This document shows positions 49,628 through 59,700 of a DNA stretch of 64,000 bases, piece after piece. A program made the translations under genes and the position numbers. Position 1 is the first letter of the stretch, and each line of letters begins with the position of its first letter. The stretch is from Alphaproteobacteria bacterium (GTDB lineage: Bacteria; Pseudomonadota; Alphaproteobacteria; Micavibrionales; Micavibrionaceae), in assembly GCA_002690045.1 (NCBI GenBank), contig NZDE01000013.1, positions 365,746 to 429,745 on the forward strand. The letters are read 5' to 3'. The notes beneath the pieces are model-generated. The model searched no databases, was not told where the DNA came from, and saw only the letters and a list, made by a program, of their open reading frames with translations.

Positions 49628-49663
49628 GTTGCATCCCCGTCGTTAAGAGCGGAGGGGAAAAAC

Positions 49664-50173
49664 ATGAAAGACAAATTCAATAATCTGAGCGGTAACGTCG
49701 GACGACCGACTGAACGCTTGCCTGATATTTTCAATAAGGCAAGCGGCTCAAATCATCTCATTGATGACACATCCATAACTCTACCCAAAAAGCGGCCAGC
49801 ACCATTTTCTCTGCGGCTAAGTTTTAACGAACGTCAAGAACTGGAGCAGCGCGCAGAGAATGCAGGTGTGACCATGGGGAGTTATTGCAAATATGTCATC
49901 TTTGATATTCCCCCTCCGCGTCGCGCCAAAAGGCCAGTGCGCGACAAAGCTGAGCTGGCGCAATTACTAGGCGCTGTGGGTAAGATTGGCAACAACCTTA
50001 ACCAAATTGCCCGCCAGCTCAACGTTCACGGCTCAGTAGAAGTGTCAGAACTTCAGCGGGCGCTGGAAGATCTGACACTGATCCGTGAGTCTGTCATGAA
50101 AGCGTTAGGTTATGCCGAGGATGACTCGGCAGCGCTTTTCCCTGACAGTGGAGTGCAGCGAAATGATCATTAA
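49664..50173 (+). CDS. mobC: MobC-like relaxosome accessory protein
   Basis: A 169-aa basic DNA-binding protein. The ribbon-helix-helix-like part FSLRLSFNERQELEQRAENAGVTMGSYC (residues 46-73) is followed by a helical block GAVGKIGNNLNQIARQLN, which is the MobC hallmark, and ends LIRESVMKALGY. MobC proteins bind oriT and help the relaxase open the nick region. The relaxase gene begins inside its last codons (11-bp overlap). A GGAGGGG ribosome-binding site precedes the ATG. Confidence 0.88.
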   Translation: MKDKFNNLSGNVGRPTERLPDIFNKASGSNHLIDDTSITLPKKRPAPFSLRLSFNERQELEQRAENAGVTMGSYCKYVIFDIPPPRRAKRPVRDKAELAQLLGAVGKIGNNLNQIARQLNVHGSVEVSELQRALEDLTLIRESVMKALGYAEDDSAALFPDSGVQRNDH

Positions 50174-51515
50174 AGCTTCGCAACGTAGTGGCGCTAGAAA
50201 TCTGGCGAACCACCTTGCGAATACGCAAGACAATGATCATGTCACGCTGCACGAAATACGGGGGCTGGCAGGCCAGTCCCTGCATGCGGCCTTATTGGAG
50301 ATCGATGCGGTCTCCAAAGGCACGCAATGCCAGCAGCCTTTGTTTTCTGTGTCCTTTAATCCGCCTCAGGATGCTGAGGTCAAACAAGGCCAGTTTGATG
50401 CCGCCTTTGCCAAGCTGGAGGAAAAGCTTGGGCTCACAGATCAGCCACGTGTAGTGGTGTTCCATGAGAAAGAGGGACGGCGGCATTGCCATGTGGTGTG
50501 GTCGCGCATTGATGTAGACAATATGCGCGCAATCAACATGTCGCATTTCAAAAACAAATGTACTGAGGTTAGCCGCGAGCTTTATTTAGATAATGGCTGG
50601 GTAATGCCCCAAGGTTTGCAAAATAAAGCTGAGCGCGACGCATTTCAGCTTGCCAATAGTGAGTGGCAAAAGCTCAAGCGTCATGGGGTTGATCCCAGAG
50701 AGCTGAAATCGTTAATCCAGCAGGCATGGCAAAGCTCAGACAATATCGAAAGCTTAAAACATGCCTTGCAGGATGCAGGGCTGTTTCTCGCCAAAGGCGA
50801 TAAGCGTGGCTTTGTGGTGGTTGACCATAGTGAAAAAGTCTATTCGCTTTCTCGCCATGGCGGCATTAAAACCAAAGACCTGAATACGCGATTAGGCGCG
50901 CCGGATGATCTGCCATCCATAGCGCTCACCAATGCGCGTATCCGTAACATTTACACCAAAGAAATGCTGGCAATGGTCAACTCGCTTAAAAACCAGCACA
51001 AGGCACAAATGCGCCCACTGGATGATAAGAAAGCAGAACTGGTGCAAAAGCAGAGGCAAGAACGGCGCGCTCAGCAAGAGCAACATCGCCTTAAGCGCAA
51101 AGCTACCATGCAAGCGGTGCGCAGTCGTTTTAGAAAAGGTGTGATGGGCTTTTTCGATATGGTAACGGGCAAAAGCCAGCGCTTGCGCCTGATTGGCCGC
51201 AAAGAGCTGGAAGCCGTAAAAGCCGAACATGCCGAAGCGCGCCATGCCATGATATTTCAGCACAAGCGAGACCGCGCTGAATTACAAAAAGAGATCAAGC
51301 AAACCAAAGAGCGCCAGCTAGAAGAGCGCAAACAACTGGCTAAACGCATTCGCCGCATCCGTGCTGAGCAGAAGGCAGAACAGCAACACGATAAGATGCG
51401 CCAAGGCTTTGAAGATTCGTCACTGGATCACGGCAGAGACAGGCAAAAGCCCGACAAAGACGGTCAGGCTATCAACCGCGCTAGAAACAACCGTAGAAGG
51501 CGCGATTTAGAGTAA
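50163..51515 (+). CDS. Relaxase/mobilisation nuclease (MobA/VirD2 type, pfam03432-like)
   Basis: About 450 aa from the ATG at 50163 with GGAG 9 bp upstream; a longer frame from 50112 lies inside mobC and is unlikely. The N-terminal relaxase domain shows FSVSFNPPQD, then VVFHEKEGRRHCHVVWSRID, the last holding the H-x-H metal-binding motif. Residues 1-130 contain no tyrosine, so the usual nucleophile is missing and a His (for example H17) may serve. The C-terminal 200 residues are a very basic coiled coil (KQTKERQLEERKQ). It should nick oriT and lead DNA transfer. Confidence 0.85.
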   Translation: MIIKASQRSGARNLANHLANTQDNDHVTLHEIRGLAGQSLHAALLEIDAVSKGTQCQQPLFSVSFNPPQDAEVKQGQFDAAFAKLEEKLGLTDQPRVVVFHEKEGRRHCHVVWSRIDVDNMRAINMSHFKNKCTEVSRELYLDNGWVMPQGLQNKAERDAFQLANSEWQKLKRHGVDPRELKSLIQQAWQSSDNIESLKHALQDAGLFLAKGDKRGFVVVDHSEKVYSLSRHGGIKTKDLNTRLGAPDDLPSIALTNARIRNIYTKEMLAMVNSLKNQHKAQMRPLDDKKAELVQKQRQERRAQQEQHRLKRKATMQAVRSRFRKGVMGFFDMVTGKSQRLRLIGRKELEAVKAEHAEARHAMIFQHKRDRAELQKEIKQTKERQLEERKQLAKRIRRIRAEQKAEQQHDKMRQGFEDSSLDHGRDRQKPDKDGQAINRARNNRRRRDLE

Positions 51516-51561
51516 TCGCACTATGCTTTCTAGCGCTGTACTTGAGCAATGCACAGAGACA

Positions 51562-51628
51562 GTTTTGTTGGAACAAAACGCAACAGCTTTAGCTGGCCTG
51601 CGAAGCAGGTGAACCACATGGAAGTGGT
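51562..51628 (+). promoter_or_regulatory. Three consecutive hairpins in the leader of the restriction operon
   Basis: GTTTTGTT-GG-AACAAAAC (51562-51579), CCTGC-GAA-GCAGG (51597-51609) and ACCAC-N6-GTGGT (51613-51628) lie between the relaxase stop and the HTH gene. None has a T-run, so they may be operators, an RNA structure or a DNA-processing site rather than a terminator. Confidence 0.45.
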
Positions 51629-51717
51629 GAATAAAATACACCCAAAGTATAAGCTTAGCCTTGCTCATTCCCCGATTTTCTCATATTCTCCCCTATAGTC
51701 TCATGGTGGGTAAAACT

Positions 51718-51903
51718 ATGTCCGATGAAATACTGACCTTGAAAGAGGTCGCTGACTATCTCAAGTTGGCAGAAAAAACCGCATATCGACTGGCTTCTGA
51801 AGGCAAATTGCCCGGATTTAAAGTAGGTGGCAGTTGGCGGTTTAAGCGGGAGGATATCCTCCAATGGATCGAAGAACAGAAAAAGAAAGATAAGGGTATC
51901 TAA
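51718..51903 (+). CDS. Helix-turn-helix (excisionase/MerR-like) protein preceding hsdM
   Basis: A 61-aa protein whose ATG at 51718 follows GGTGGG at 7-bp spacing. The whole chain is one winged HTH of the excisionase (HTH_17) type: LTLKEVADYLKLAEKTAYRLASEG, then LPGFKVGGSWRFKREDILQWI. It shares a TAATG stop/start with hsdM, so it is co-translated. In this position such proteins probably regulate the restriction genes; a role in element excision is also possible. Confidence 0.8.
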   Translation: MSDEILTLKEVADYLKLAEKTAYRLASEGKLPGFKVGGSWRFKREDILQWIEEQKKKDKGI

Positions 51904-54290
51904 TGGATCATTCCGTACACAATAAACTCGTTTCATTTATCTGGAATATTGCTGATGATTGTCTGCGTGATGTCTATGTACGCGGTAAATATCGAGATGT
52001 AATTCTTCCCATGGTGGTACTTCGCCGCTTGGACACGTTGCTAGAGCCTACCAAGCAGGCCGTTTTGGACGACGTGAAATTCCAGAAAGAGGATATGGCC
52101 TCTACGGAGCTAGATGATGAGCCGCTAAAAGCGGCCTCCGGTCAGGTTTTCTACAACGTCTCAAAGTGGACACTCAAAAGCCTGTTCAGCACCGCCACAA
52201 ACAACCAGCAAATTTTGCTGGCTAACTTCGAAGAATATCTGAACGGTTATAGTGACAATGTAAAAGAAATCATTGAGCGTTTTGAGCTTAAATCAAAAAT
52301 CCGTCACATGGCGGGCAAAGACGTTTTGCTCGATGTGTTAGAGAAATTTGTTTCTCCCTATATCAATCTAACGCCAAACCCAGCAGAAGACCCTGATGGT
52401 AATAAGCTACCAGCCCTTACTAACTTGGGGATGGGTTATGTATTTGAAGAGCTCATCCGTAAGTTTAATGAAGAGAATAACGAAGAGGCTGGAGAACACT
52501 TTACGCCGCGTGAAGTTATCGAACTGATGACGCACATTGTCTTTGACCCAATTAAAGATGAGTTGCCATTGACCATCACCGTTTACGATCCTGCTTGTGG
52601 TAGCGGTGGCATGCTGACTGAATCCCAGAATTTCATTGAAGAAAAATACCCTGCTGCCAATCGTGATATTTACCTCTACGGTAAAGAAATCAACGATGAG
52701 ACCTATGCTATCTGTAAGTCAGACATGATGATCAAGGGCAATAACCCTGAAAACATCAAAGTAGGCTCGACACTTTCAACCGATGAATTTGCTTCTGACC
52801 GTTTTGACTTCATGCTGTCAAACCCGCCTTACGGTAAAAGCTGGGCTTCAGAACAGAAGAATATCAAAGATGGCGGCGAAGTTATTGATCCCCGCTTCAA
52901 GGTCGAACTAACCGATTACTGGGGCAATAAAGAAACTGTTGATGCAACACCACGCTCAAGTGACGGACAGCTTTTGTTCCTCATGGAAATGGTGAGCAAA
53001 ATGAAAGACCCTGCATCTAGTGCGCAGGGTAGCCGTATTGCTTCTGTTCATAACGGCTCTAGCTTGTTTACAGGAGATGCGGGTGGTGGTGAGAGCAATA
53101 TTCGCCGCTTTATCATCGAGAACGATATGCTGGACGCTATCGTCCAGCTACCTAATAACCTGTTCTATAACACAGGTATCACGACTTATATCTGGCTACT
53201 GAATAACAACAAGCCGGAAGCGCGTAAAGGCAAAGTACAGCTAATTGATGCGAGTTTGCTTTACCGAAAATTGCGCAAGAATTTAGGTAACAAAAACTGT
53301 GAATTTGCCCCTGAGCATATTGCGCAGATTACACAAACTTATCTTGACTGTGCAGAAGTTGAGCGTGAATTAGACGCCAATAATGATCCAATTGGTATCG
53401 CCAGCCAAGTTTTTAAAAATGAAGACTTTGGTTACTACAAGGTCAATATCGAACGTCCTGATCGCCGCAAGGCCAAATTTTCTCCAGAGGCAATTGCTCC
53501 CTTACGTTTCGATAAGTCGCTTACCGAAGTGATGGAGCACTTATTCGAAGAGTATGGCGACAAGGTTTACGACAAAGGCTTTTTAAAAGGCATTAGCAAA
53601 GACATTCTGGAATGGTGCGAAGATAACGACATAAGCATCAATGCCAAGGCAAAGGCTAAGTTGCTGGATGAGAAATGCTGGCAAAAACTACTCGCTGTTC
53701 TTGAAGCCGCAAACCTGCTAATGCGAGAAATTGGTAGTGATGAATTTAACGATTTTAATCTATTTAAAGATAAAGTAGATGCTGTGCTTAAATCCCAGAA
53801 AATCAAATTATCAGCTCCAGAAAAAAACGCTATTTTAAATGCTGTGAGTTGGTATGACGAGAGTGCAGAGAAGGTTGTCAAAAAAATCGTCAAACTATCA
53901 GGTAGTAAGTTAGATGAACTGTTAGAGCGGCTAAGTTGCTCAAAGGATCAATTAGCTGATTTTGGTTTCTATCCATCAGGCAAGTCTGGTGAATATATTA
54001 CCTATGAACCGAGCTCAGATTTACGTGATTCAGAATCTGTGCCGTTAGCCCAAGAAGTGCATGAATATTTCTTAGATGAAGTAAAACCGTATGTCGATGA
54101 AGCATGGATCAACTTGGATAGTATCAAGATTGGTTACGAGCTCAGCTTCAATAAGTATTTTTATCGGCAAAAGCCGCTACGCGCATTGGAAGATGTCGCT
54201 AGCGATATCATTGGCCTAGAGCAAAAGGCTGAAGGTTTGATTGCTCAGATATTAGGGGTTGATGTTGCTGAAGTGCAGGGAGAAGCATGA
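51903..54290 (+). CDS. hsdM: Type I restriction-modification system, methyltransferase subunit
   Basis: A 795-aa N6-adenine methyltransferase. The N-terminal helical domain (SFIWNIADDCLRDVYVRGK) leads to the SAM site DPACGSGGML near residue 229 and the catalytic NPPYGKSW near residue 310. EHFTPREVIELM, typical of HsdM, precedes the SAM site. The chain is about 250 residues longer than many HsdM proteins; the extra C-terminal part (after about residue 540) is helical and Lys/Glu-rich. It modifies host DNA with HsdS. It overlaps the HTH gene by 1 bp and hsdS by 4 bp. Confidence 0.95.
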   Translation: MDHSVHNKLVSFIWNIADDCLRDVYVRGKYRDVILPMVVLRRLDTLLEPTKQAVLDDVKFQKEDMASTELDDEPLKAASGQVFYNVSKWTLKSLFSTATNNQQILLANFEEYLNGYSDNVKEIIERFELKSKIRHMAGKDVLLDVLEKFVSPYINLTPNPAEDPDGNKLPALTNLGMGYVFEELIRKFNEENNEEAGEHFTPREVIELMTHIVFDPIKDELPLTITVYDPACGSGGMLTESQNFIEEKYPAANRDIYLYGKEINDETYAICKSDMMIKGNNPENIKVGSTLSTDEFASDRFDFMLSNPPYGKSWASEQKNIKDGGEVIDPRFKVELTDYWGNKETVDATPRSSDGQLLFLMEMVSKMKDPASSAQGSRIASVHNGSSLFTGDAGGGESNIRRFIIENDMLDAIVQLPNNLFYNTGITTYIWLLNNNKPEARKGKVQLIDASLLYRKLRKNLGNKNCEFAPEHIAQITQTYLDCAEVERELDANNDPIGIASQVFKNEDFGYYKVNIERPDRRKAKFSPEAIAPLRFDKSLTEVMEHLFEEYGDKVYDKGFLKGISKDILEWCEDNDISINAKAKAKLLDEKCWQKLLAVLEAANLLMREIGSDEFNDFNLFKDKVDAVLKSQKIKLSAPEKNAILNAVSWYDESAEKVVKKIVKLSGSKLDELLERLSCSKDQLADFGFYPSGKSGEYITYEPSSDLRDSESVPLAQEVHEYFLDEVKPYVDEAWINLDSIKIGYELSFNKYFYRQKPLRALEDVASDIIGLEQKAEGLIAQILGVDVAEVQGEA

Positions 54291-55615
54291 TGGATGCTTT
54301 AGCAACAATGCCAAAATACGAAGCTTATAAAGAATCTGGCGTTGATTGGTTGGGCAGTATTCCTTCTAATTGGCAAATTTCAAGATTGAAAAATACAGTT
54401 AATGGATGTGTAAATGGATTATGGGGGAGCGAACCTAATGGTAAAAATGAATTAGTAGTTGTAAGGGTTGCCGATTTCGATGATCAAAAGTTAAAAATTT
54501 CTGACGCAAAGCTTACTTACCGCTCGATTAAGGAAAACGAACGCAAAGGGCGTTTATTAAAAAATGGCGATCTACTTATAGAAAAGTCAGGTGGTGGCGA
54601 TAAAACTCTAGTTGGAAGAGTTGTCTTATTTGATAAAAGTTATACGGCTCTCTCATCGAATTTTGTTGCAAAAATGACTCCTAAAGACTGGGTAGATAAC
54701 CGGTTTTTAAAATATGTATTTTCTTGTTTATATAGCCGAGGAATTAATTATCTCTCAATTAAGCAAACAACTGGCATCCAGAACCTTGATGCCAGTTCAT
54801 ATTTGAATGAAACCTTCTGCTTTCCTGAAAAAATGATTCAGGAAGAGATAGCGAATTTTCTCGACAATAAAACAGAACAAATCGACGAAGCAATTGCTAT
54901 CAAAGAAACACAAATCGAATTGCTTAAAGAGCGCAAGCAAATCATTATCCAAAAAGCGGTAACTCAAGGCCTTAATCCTGAAGTGCGGATGAAGCATTCT
55001 GGTGTGGATTGGATTGGTCATATTCCTGAACATTGGGAAATAAGGAGAAGCAAGTTTCTCTTCACGCAAAGAAAAGAGAGAGCTTGGAAATCAGATGTTC
55101 AGCTATCCGCAACACAAGCTTATGGTGTTATCCCACAAAGCGAGTATGAAGCGTTATCTGGAAATACTGTAGTTAAGATTACCTTCCATTTGGATAAGCG
55201 GAAACATGTGGAAAAGGATGACTTTGTGATCAGCATGAGAAGTTTTCAAGGCGGATTAGAGAGAGCTTGGTCAAGCGGCTGTATCCGTTCATCTTATGTT
55301 GTATTGAGACCTTTGGAGAAGATAAATCCAGATTTCTATGGTTATCTACTGAAATTACCTAGCTATATAAAGGCGCTGCAAAGAACCGGAAACTTCATCA
55401 GAGATGGACAAGATCTTAACTTTGATAATTTTTCACAGGTGGACTTATTTATACCGCCACTAGACGAACAAGAAGTTATTGCCAAGTATGTTAAGGAGTT
55501 CATGGTTTCGTCAGACAAAGGAATCGAACTTCTTAACAAACAGATCGCAAAGCTTAAAGAATACAAAACCACGCTTATAAATAGTGCCGTAACGGGCAAA
55601 ATCAAAGTGGCGTAG
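54287..55615 (+). CDS. hsdS: Type I restriction-modification system, specificity subunit
   Basis: A 442-aa DNA-recognition subunit with the classic duplicated layout. Each half opens with a similar segment (ESGVDWLGSIPSNWQISRLK at about residue 17 and HSGVDWIGHIPEHWEIRRSK near 235), followed by a target recognition domain and a coiled-coil spacer (TEQIDEAIAIKETQIELLKE near 200 and ELLNKQIAKLKEYKTTLINS near 415). It determines the two half-sites read by HsdM and HsdR. The recognised sequence cannot be predicted from the protein alone. Confidence 0.94.
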   Translation: MMDALATMPKYEAYKESGVDWLGSIPSNWQISRLKNTVNGCVNGLWGSEPNGKNELVVVRVADFDDQKLKISDAKLTYRSIKENERKGRLLKNGDLLIEKSGGGDKTLVGRVVLFDKSYTALSSNFVAKMTPKDWVDNRFLKYVFSCLYSRGINYLSIKQTTGIQNLDASSYLNETFCFPEKMIQEEIANFLDNKTEQIDEAIAIKETQIELLKERKQIIIQKAVTQGLNPEVRMKHSGVDWIGHIPEHWEIRRSKFLFTQRKERAWKSDVQLSATQAYGVIPQSEYEALSGNTVVKITFHLDKRKHVEKDDFVISMRSFQGGLERAWSSGCIRSSYVVLRPLEKINPDFYGYLLKLPSYIKALQRTGNFIRDGQDLNFDNFSQVDLFIPPLDEQEVIAKYVKEFMVSSDKGIELLNKQIAKLKEYKTTLINSAVTGKIKVA

Positions 55616-55627
55616 CAAGGAGGTAAA

Positions 55628-56797
55628 GTGTTCACGGTAGATCATCAAGCAAATCGTATTAAAGCAGTTAAAACCAAGACATTCAGTGAGCTTGGTTTTA
55701 CTGAGCGTAAGCACCTTCAGGAATGGCTTGCTCATGAGCCTTCGGCTTTGGGGGAAGAGTTATTAATTATCCAAAAGGAATTTGATGGCTTTGATGATAC
55801 CCGCGAACGTCTAGACCTTTTAGCTCTCGATAAAGACGGAAACTTGGTCATTATCGAGAATAAACTGGATGACAGTGGCCGTGACGTTGTTTGGCAAGCA
55901 CTTAAATATGCATCCTACTGCGCTAGCTTAACCAAGCTACAAATCGTAGAAATATTTCAGCAATATATCAATCGATACGAAAAGCCATCATCTGGCGAGA
56001 CTAGCTCTTTTGAAGAGAGGGATGCCTCAACACAAATCTGTGAGTTCCTTGATGCGCCTGACCTTGATGAGGTAAAGATCAATCTCGGTAATAGCCAGCG
56101 CATTATGATGGTGGCTGCTAACTTCCGTAAAGAAGTGACCAGCACCGCGCTTTGGTTGTTAGGCCAAGGTATTAATATCCAGTGTTTTAAAGTAACTCCG
56201 CATTCTCTGGGTGAGCAACTGCTTATCAATATTGATCAAATCATTCCTACGCCTGAAGCGAAAGAGTTGATGATAGGTATAAGTGCGAAAGAGGCTGAAG
56301 AAAAAAGCACAGAAGTCGTGCTAAAAAATCGTCATAACGTTCGCCGCCAATACTGGGAACACGCATTGGAAGTTTTTCAAAATAGCCATTGCAAGCTCTA
56401 CAACAATATCAGCCCCAGCAAAGACCACTGGCTCTCAGCAGGTTCTGGGCTTAGTGGTTGCCCTTACGCCTTAATCTTTCTTCAAAAAGAACTACGAGTT
56501 GAAGTTTCCATTGCCCGAGCTTCACAAGAGGAGAACAAATTTGTTTTTGATTTCCTTTACCATAGAAAAGATAAGATTGAAGAAGTTTTCGGCGAACCTT
56601 TGGAGTGGTTGAGGTTGGACGACAAAAAATCTAGTCGTATACAATTTTCCTGTAAGGCAGATGGTTTTAATAAAGAGCATTGGTCAGACTGGGTTCAATG
56701 GCATCTTAATTACATGACCAAGTTTGAAAAGGCATTAAAAACACCGCTACAGAAAGCCTCTGAAGCACTGAAAAATAAGAATATAGAGCAGGGATAA
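55628..56797 (+). CDS. NucS-like nuclease with DUF4268 domain, embedded in the hsd operon
   Basis: A 389-aa protein starting at a GTG just after AAGGAGGT. Residues about 30-130 form a PD-(D/E)xK-type nuclease domain: D63 in RLDLLALD, then E77-N-K79 in LVIIENKL, with Q90 in the following helix. The remainder (about residues 225-375) resembles DUF4268: YWEHALEVFQ, LRVEVSIAR, FDFLYHRKDKIEEVFGEPLEW. It lies between hsdS and hsdR with gaps of 12 and 2 bp. Such genes occur inside type I operons of other bacteria, but the role (extra nuclease or control of restriction) is not established. Confidence 0.8.
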   Translation: MFTVDHQANRIKAVKTKTFSELGFTERKHLQEWLAHEPSALGEELLIIQKEFDGFDDTRERLDLLALDKDGNLVIIENKLDDSGRDVVWQALKYASYCASLTKLQIVEIFQQYINRYEKPSSGETSSFEERDASTQICEFLDAPDLDEVKINLGNSQRIMMVAANFRKEVTSTALWLLGQGINIQCFKVTPHSLGEQLLINIDQIIPTPEAKELMIGISAKEAEEKSTEVVLKNRHNVRRQYWEHALEVFQNSHCKLYNNISPSKDHWLSAGSGLSGCPYALIFLQKELRVEVSIARASQEENKFVFDFLYHRKDKIEEVFGEPLEWLRLDDKKSSRIQFSCKADGFNKEHWSDWVQWHLNYMTKFEKALKTPLQKASEALKNKNIEQG

Positions 56798-56799
56798 GC

Positions 56800-59700
56800 A
56801 TGGTAAGTCAAACAAATGAACAAGCGCTTGAGGCGGCAATCGAGAAGGCATTAACAGGGACTTGTTTGGAAGAATTGAAAGGCCAAGTAAGAGAAGCTGC
56901 GCCTGATTTCAGCAACAGGCTTTATCAAATTGGCTATCCCTCTGACTTTAATATGCAGTATGCGCTTGATGAGCGTTTTTTCTGGGCGTTTTTGGAAAAA
57001 ACGCAAGAAGAGGAACTTGATAAAATTAAGCGCAATAACCCGACTGACTGGCAGCGCAAAATATACGAACGTTTTGATCGACTAATCAAGAAGCACGGCA
57101 TTTTGCATCTACTTAAGAAAGGCTTGAGTGTTGATGATGCACATTTCAATCTTCTTTATCCTGCGCCATTGGCCAGCAGTAGTGAAAAGATAAAACAAAA
57201 CTTCGCTGATAACCTGTTTAGCTGCACCCGCCAATTGCGCTATTCGCTGGCTAACCCGCTGCAAGAGATAGATATGGTGCTGTTTATCAATGGCATCCCA
57301 TTGATTACTCTTGAGCTGAAAAATGCTTGGACAAACCAAACTGCTCGTTATCACGGCCAGAAACAGTACCGTGAAGACCGAGATACAAATCAACCACTTC
57401 TTAACTTTGGTCGTTGCCTTGTGCATATGGCGGTTGATACCGATGAAGTGTACATGACGACAAAGCTTGCGGGTAAGGCAACATTCTTCTTGCCCTTTAA
57501 CAAAGGGCACGATCTTGGTCAGGGCAATCCACCAAACCCATCAGGTCATAAGACGGCTTATCTTTGGGAAGAGGTTTTCACCAAAGAAAGCTTAGCCAAT
57601 ATCATTCAGCATTTTGTTCGGCTGGATGGCAGTAGCAAAGACCCGCTGAATAAGCGCACCTTGTTCTTTCCCCGCTATCACCAGATGGATGTTGTGCGAA
57701 AGCTCATTAATCACGCTTCAGTTAATGGTGTTGGTCAAACTTACTTAATTCAGCACTCGGCAGGTTCCGGTAAGTCGAACTCAATCACTTGGGCGGCATA
57801 TCAATTGATAGAGTGCTATCCAGAATCAGATTCGGTTCAAGGCGCGAAGAGCGTTGAACAGCCACTTTTCGACTCCGTCATTGTGGTAACTGACAGAAGA
57901 CTTCTTGATAAACAGCTACGCGATAACATCAAAGAATTTTCTGAAGTTAAAAATATCGTTGCGCCTGCGTATAAATCTTCTGAGCTTAGATCAGCGCTTG
58001 AAAATGGTAAGAAGATTATCATTACGACCATTCAGAAATTTCCCTTTATCATCGATGGCATAGATGATCTAAGCGATAAGCGCTTTGCTGTAATCATTGA
58101 TGAGGCGCATAGTTCTCAAAGTGGTTCTGCTGCTGACAAAATGAATCAGGCACTAGGTGATTCATCTGATCCAGATGCTGAAGATGCTCAGGATAAAATC
58201 TTACAGGCAATGAAGTCTCGTAAGATGCGAGGTAATGCCTCTTATCTGGCTTTTACGGCGACACCCAAAAACACAACGCTTGAAAAGTTTGGGCAGCGTC
58301 AATCAGATGGTAGCTTTGTGCCGTTCCATCTTTATTCAATGAAGCAAGCAATTGAGGAAGGCTTCATCCTTGATGTGCTCGCTAATTACACTACGTATAA
58401 AAGCTATTACGAAATTCAAAAGTCTATCGAAGATAACCCTGAGTTTGATACCAAGAAAGCACAGAAGAAACTCAGAGGTTATGTAGAGCGAAGCCAGCAA
58501 ACGATTAATACCAAAGCAGAGATCATGCACGATCACTTCATTACCCATGTAGTAAATGCCAAAAAGCTGAAAGGCAAAGGTAAAGGCATGGTGGTAACGC
58601 AGAATATTGAAACCGCTATTCGCTACTACAAAGCGATAACGCGATTGCTTGATGAGCAAGGCAACCCATTTAAGGCCGTTATTGCTTTCTCAGGTGAGAA
58701 GGAAGTGGATGGTATCAAGTACAGTGAAGCTGAAATGAATGGCTTTGCTGAGAATGAAACTAAGGATAAATTCGATAAAGATGAATATCGTTTGCTGGTC
58801 GTGGCGAACAAATATCTAACGGGCTTTGATCAGCCCAAACTCTGTTCTATGTACGTTGATAAGAAACTTGCCAGCGTTCTGTGCGTACAAACGCTTTCTC
58901 GTTTAAACCGCTCCGCGCCTAAGTGGGGTAAGAAGACAGAAGACCTATTCGTACTAGATTTCTTTAATTCTGTAGATGATATCAAGGCCGCGTTTGATCC
59001 GTTTTATACTGCAACGTCATTGTCCGAAGCTACCGACATCAATGTACTTCATGAGCTAAAGGACGAGCTGGGCGATGTGGGCGTTTATGAGTGGTTTGAG
59101 GTAGAGGAATTCGTTAAACGATATTTCAACAATGAAGATGCACAAAAGCTTAGTCCAATTATTGACATTGCCGCAGCACGTTTCAATGTCGAATTGGGGT
59201 TAGAAAACGATGCCAAAATCGATTTTAAAATTAAGGCAAAGCAGTTTGTAAAAATTTACGGGCAGATGGCATCCATCATGCCATATGAAATGGTCGTTTG
59301 GGAAAAACTGTTCTGGCTCCTGAAATTCCTCATTCCAAAGTTAAGAGTAGAAGATCCTGACGCTGAATTGCTGGACGAGTTACTTGAATCTGTCGATCTA
59401 AGTTCGTATGGACTTCAGCGGGTGAAACTTGGCTACTCAATCGGACTTGATAGTGAGGCAACTGAATTAGACCCGCAAAACCCCAATCCTCGTGGCGCTC
59501 ATGGAACAGACAAAGAAACTAACCCGCTTGATGAAATTGTTAGTACCTTCAATGAACGATGGTTTCAAGGTTGGAGCGCTACACCAGAAGAACAACGAAT
59601 TAAATTCGTCAATATCGCAGAAAGTGTGAAGGCACACCCTGACTACGAAGATAAATATAAAAATAACGCTGATCCACACAATCGTGAGCTGGCATTTGAA

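Larger units (their letters stand above)
49151..49639 (+). repeat. 12-bp direct repeat GTTGCATCCCCG flanking the oriT-like region
   Basis: Exact copies at 49151-49162 and 49628-49639, 477 bp apart in the same orientation. The second lies directly upstream of the mobC ribosome-binding site. Could be relaxosome binding sites or a recombination remnant. Confidence 0.45.
49022..49663. other. 642-bp non-coding region upstream of mobC with many hairpins
   Basis: No reading frame is credible. It contains an imperfect long hairpin at 49175-49213 and a cluster of four inverted repeats between 49492 and 49627, described separately. The 12-mer GTTGCATCCCCG occurs at 49151-49162 and again at 49628-49639. 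Divergent promoters for the 63-aa gene and for mobC must lie here. The arrangement is what one expects of a transfer origin. Confidence 0.6.
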
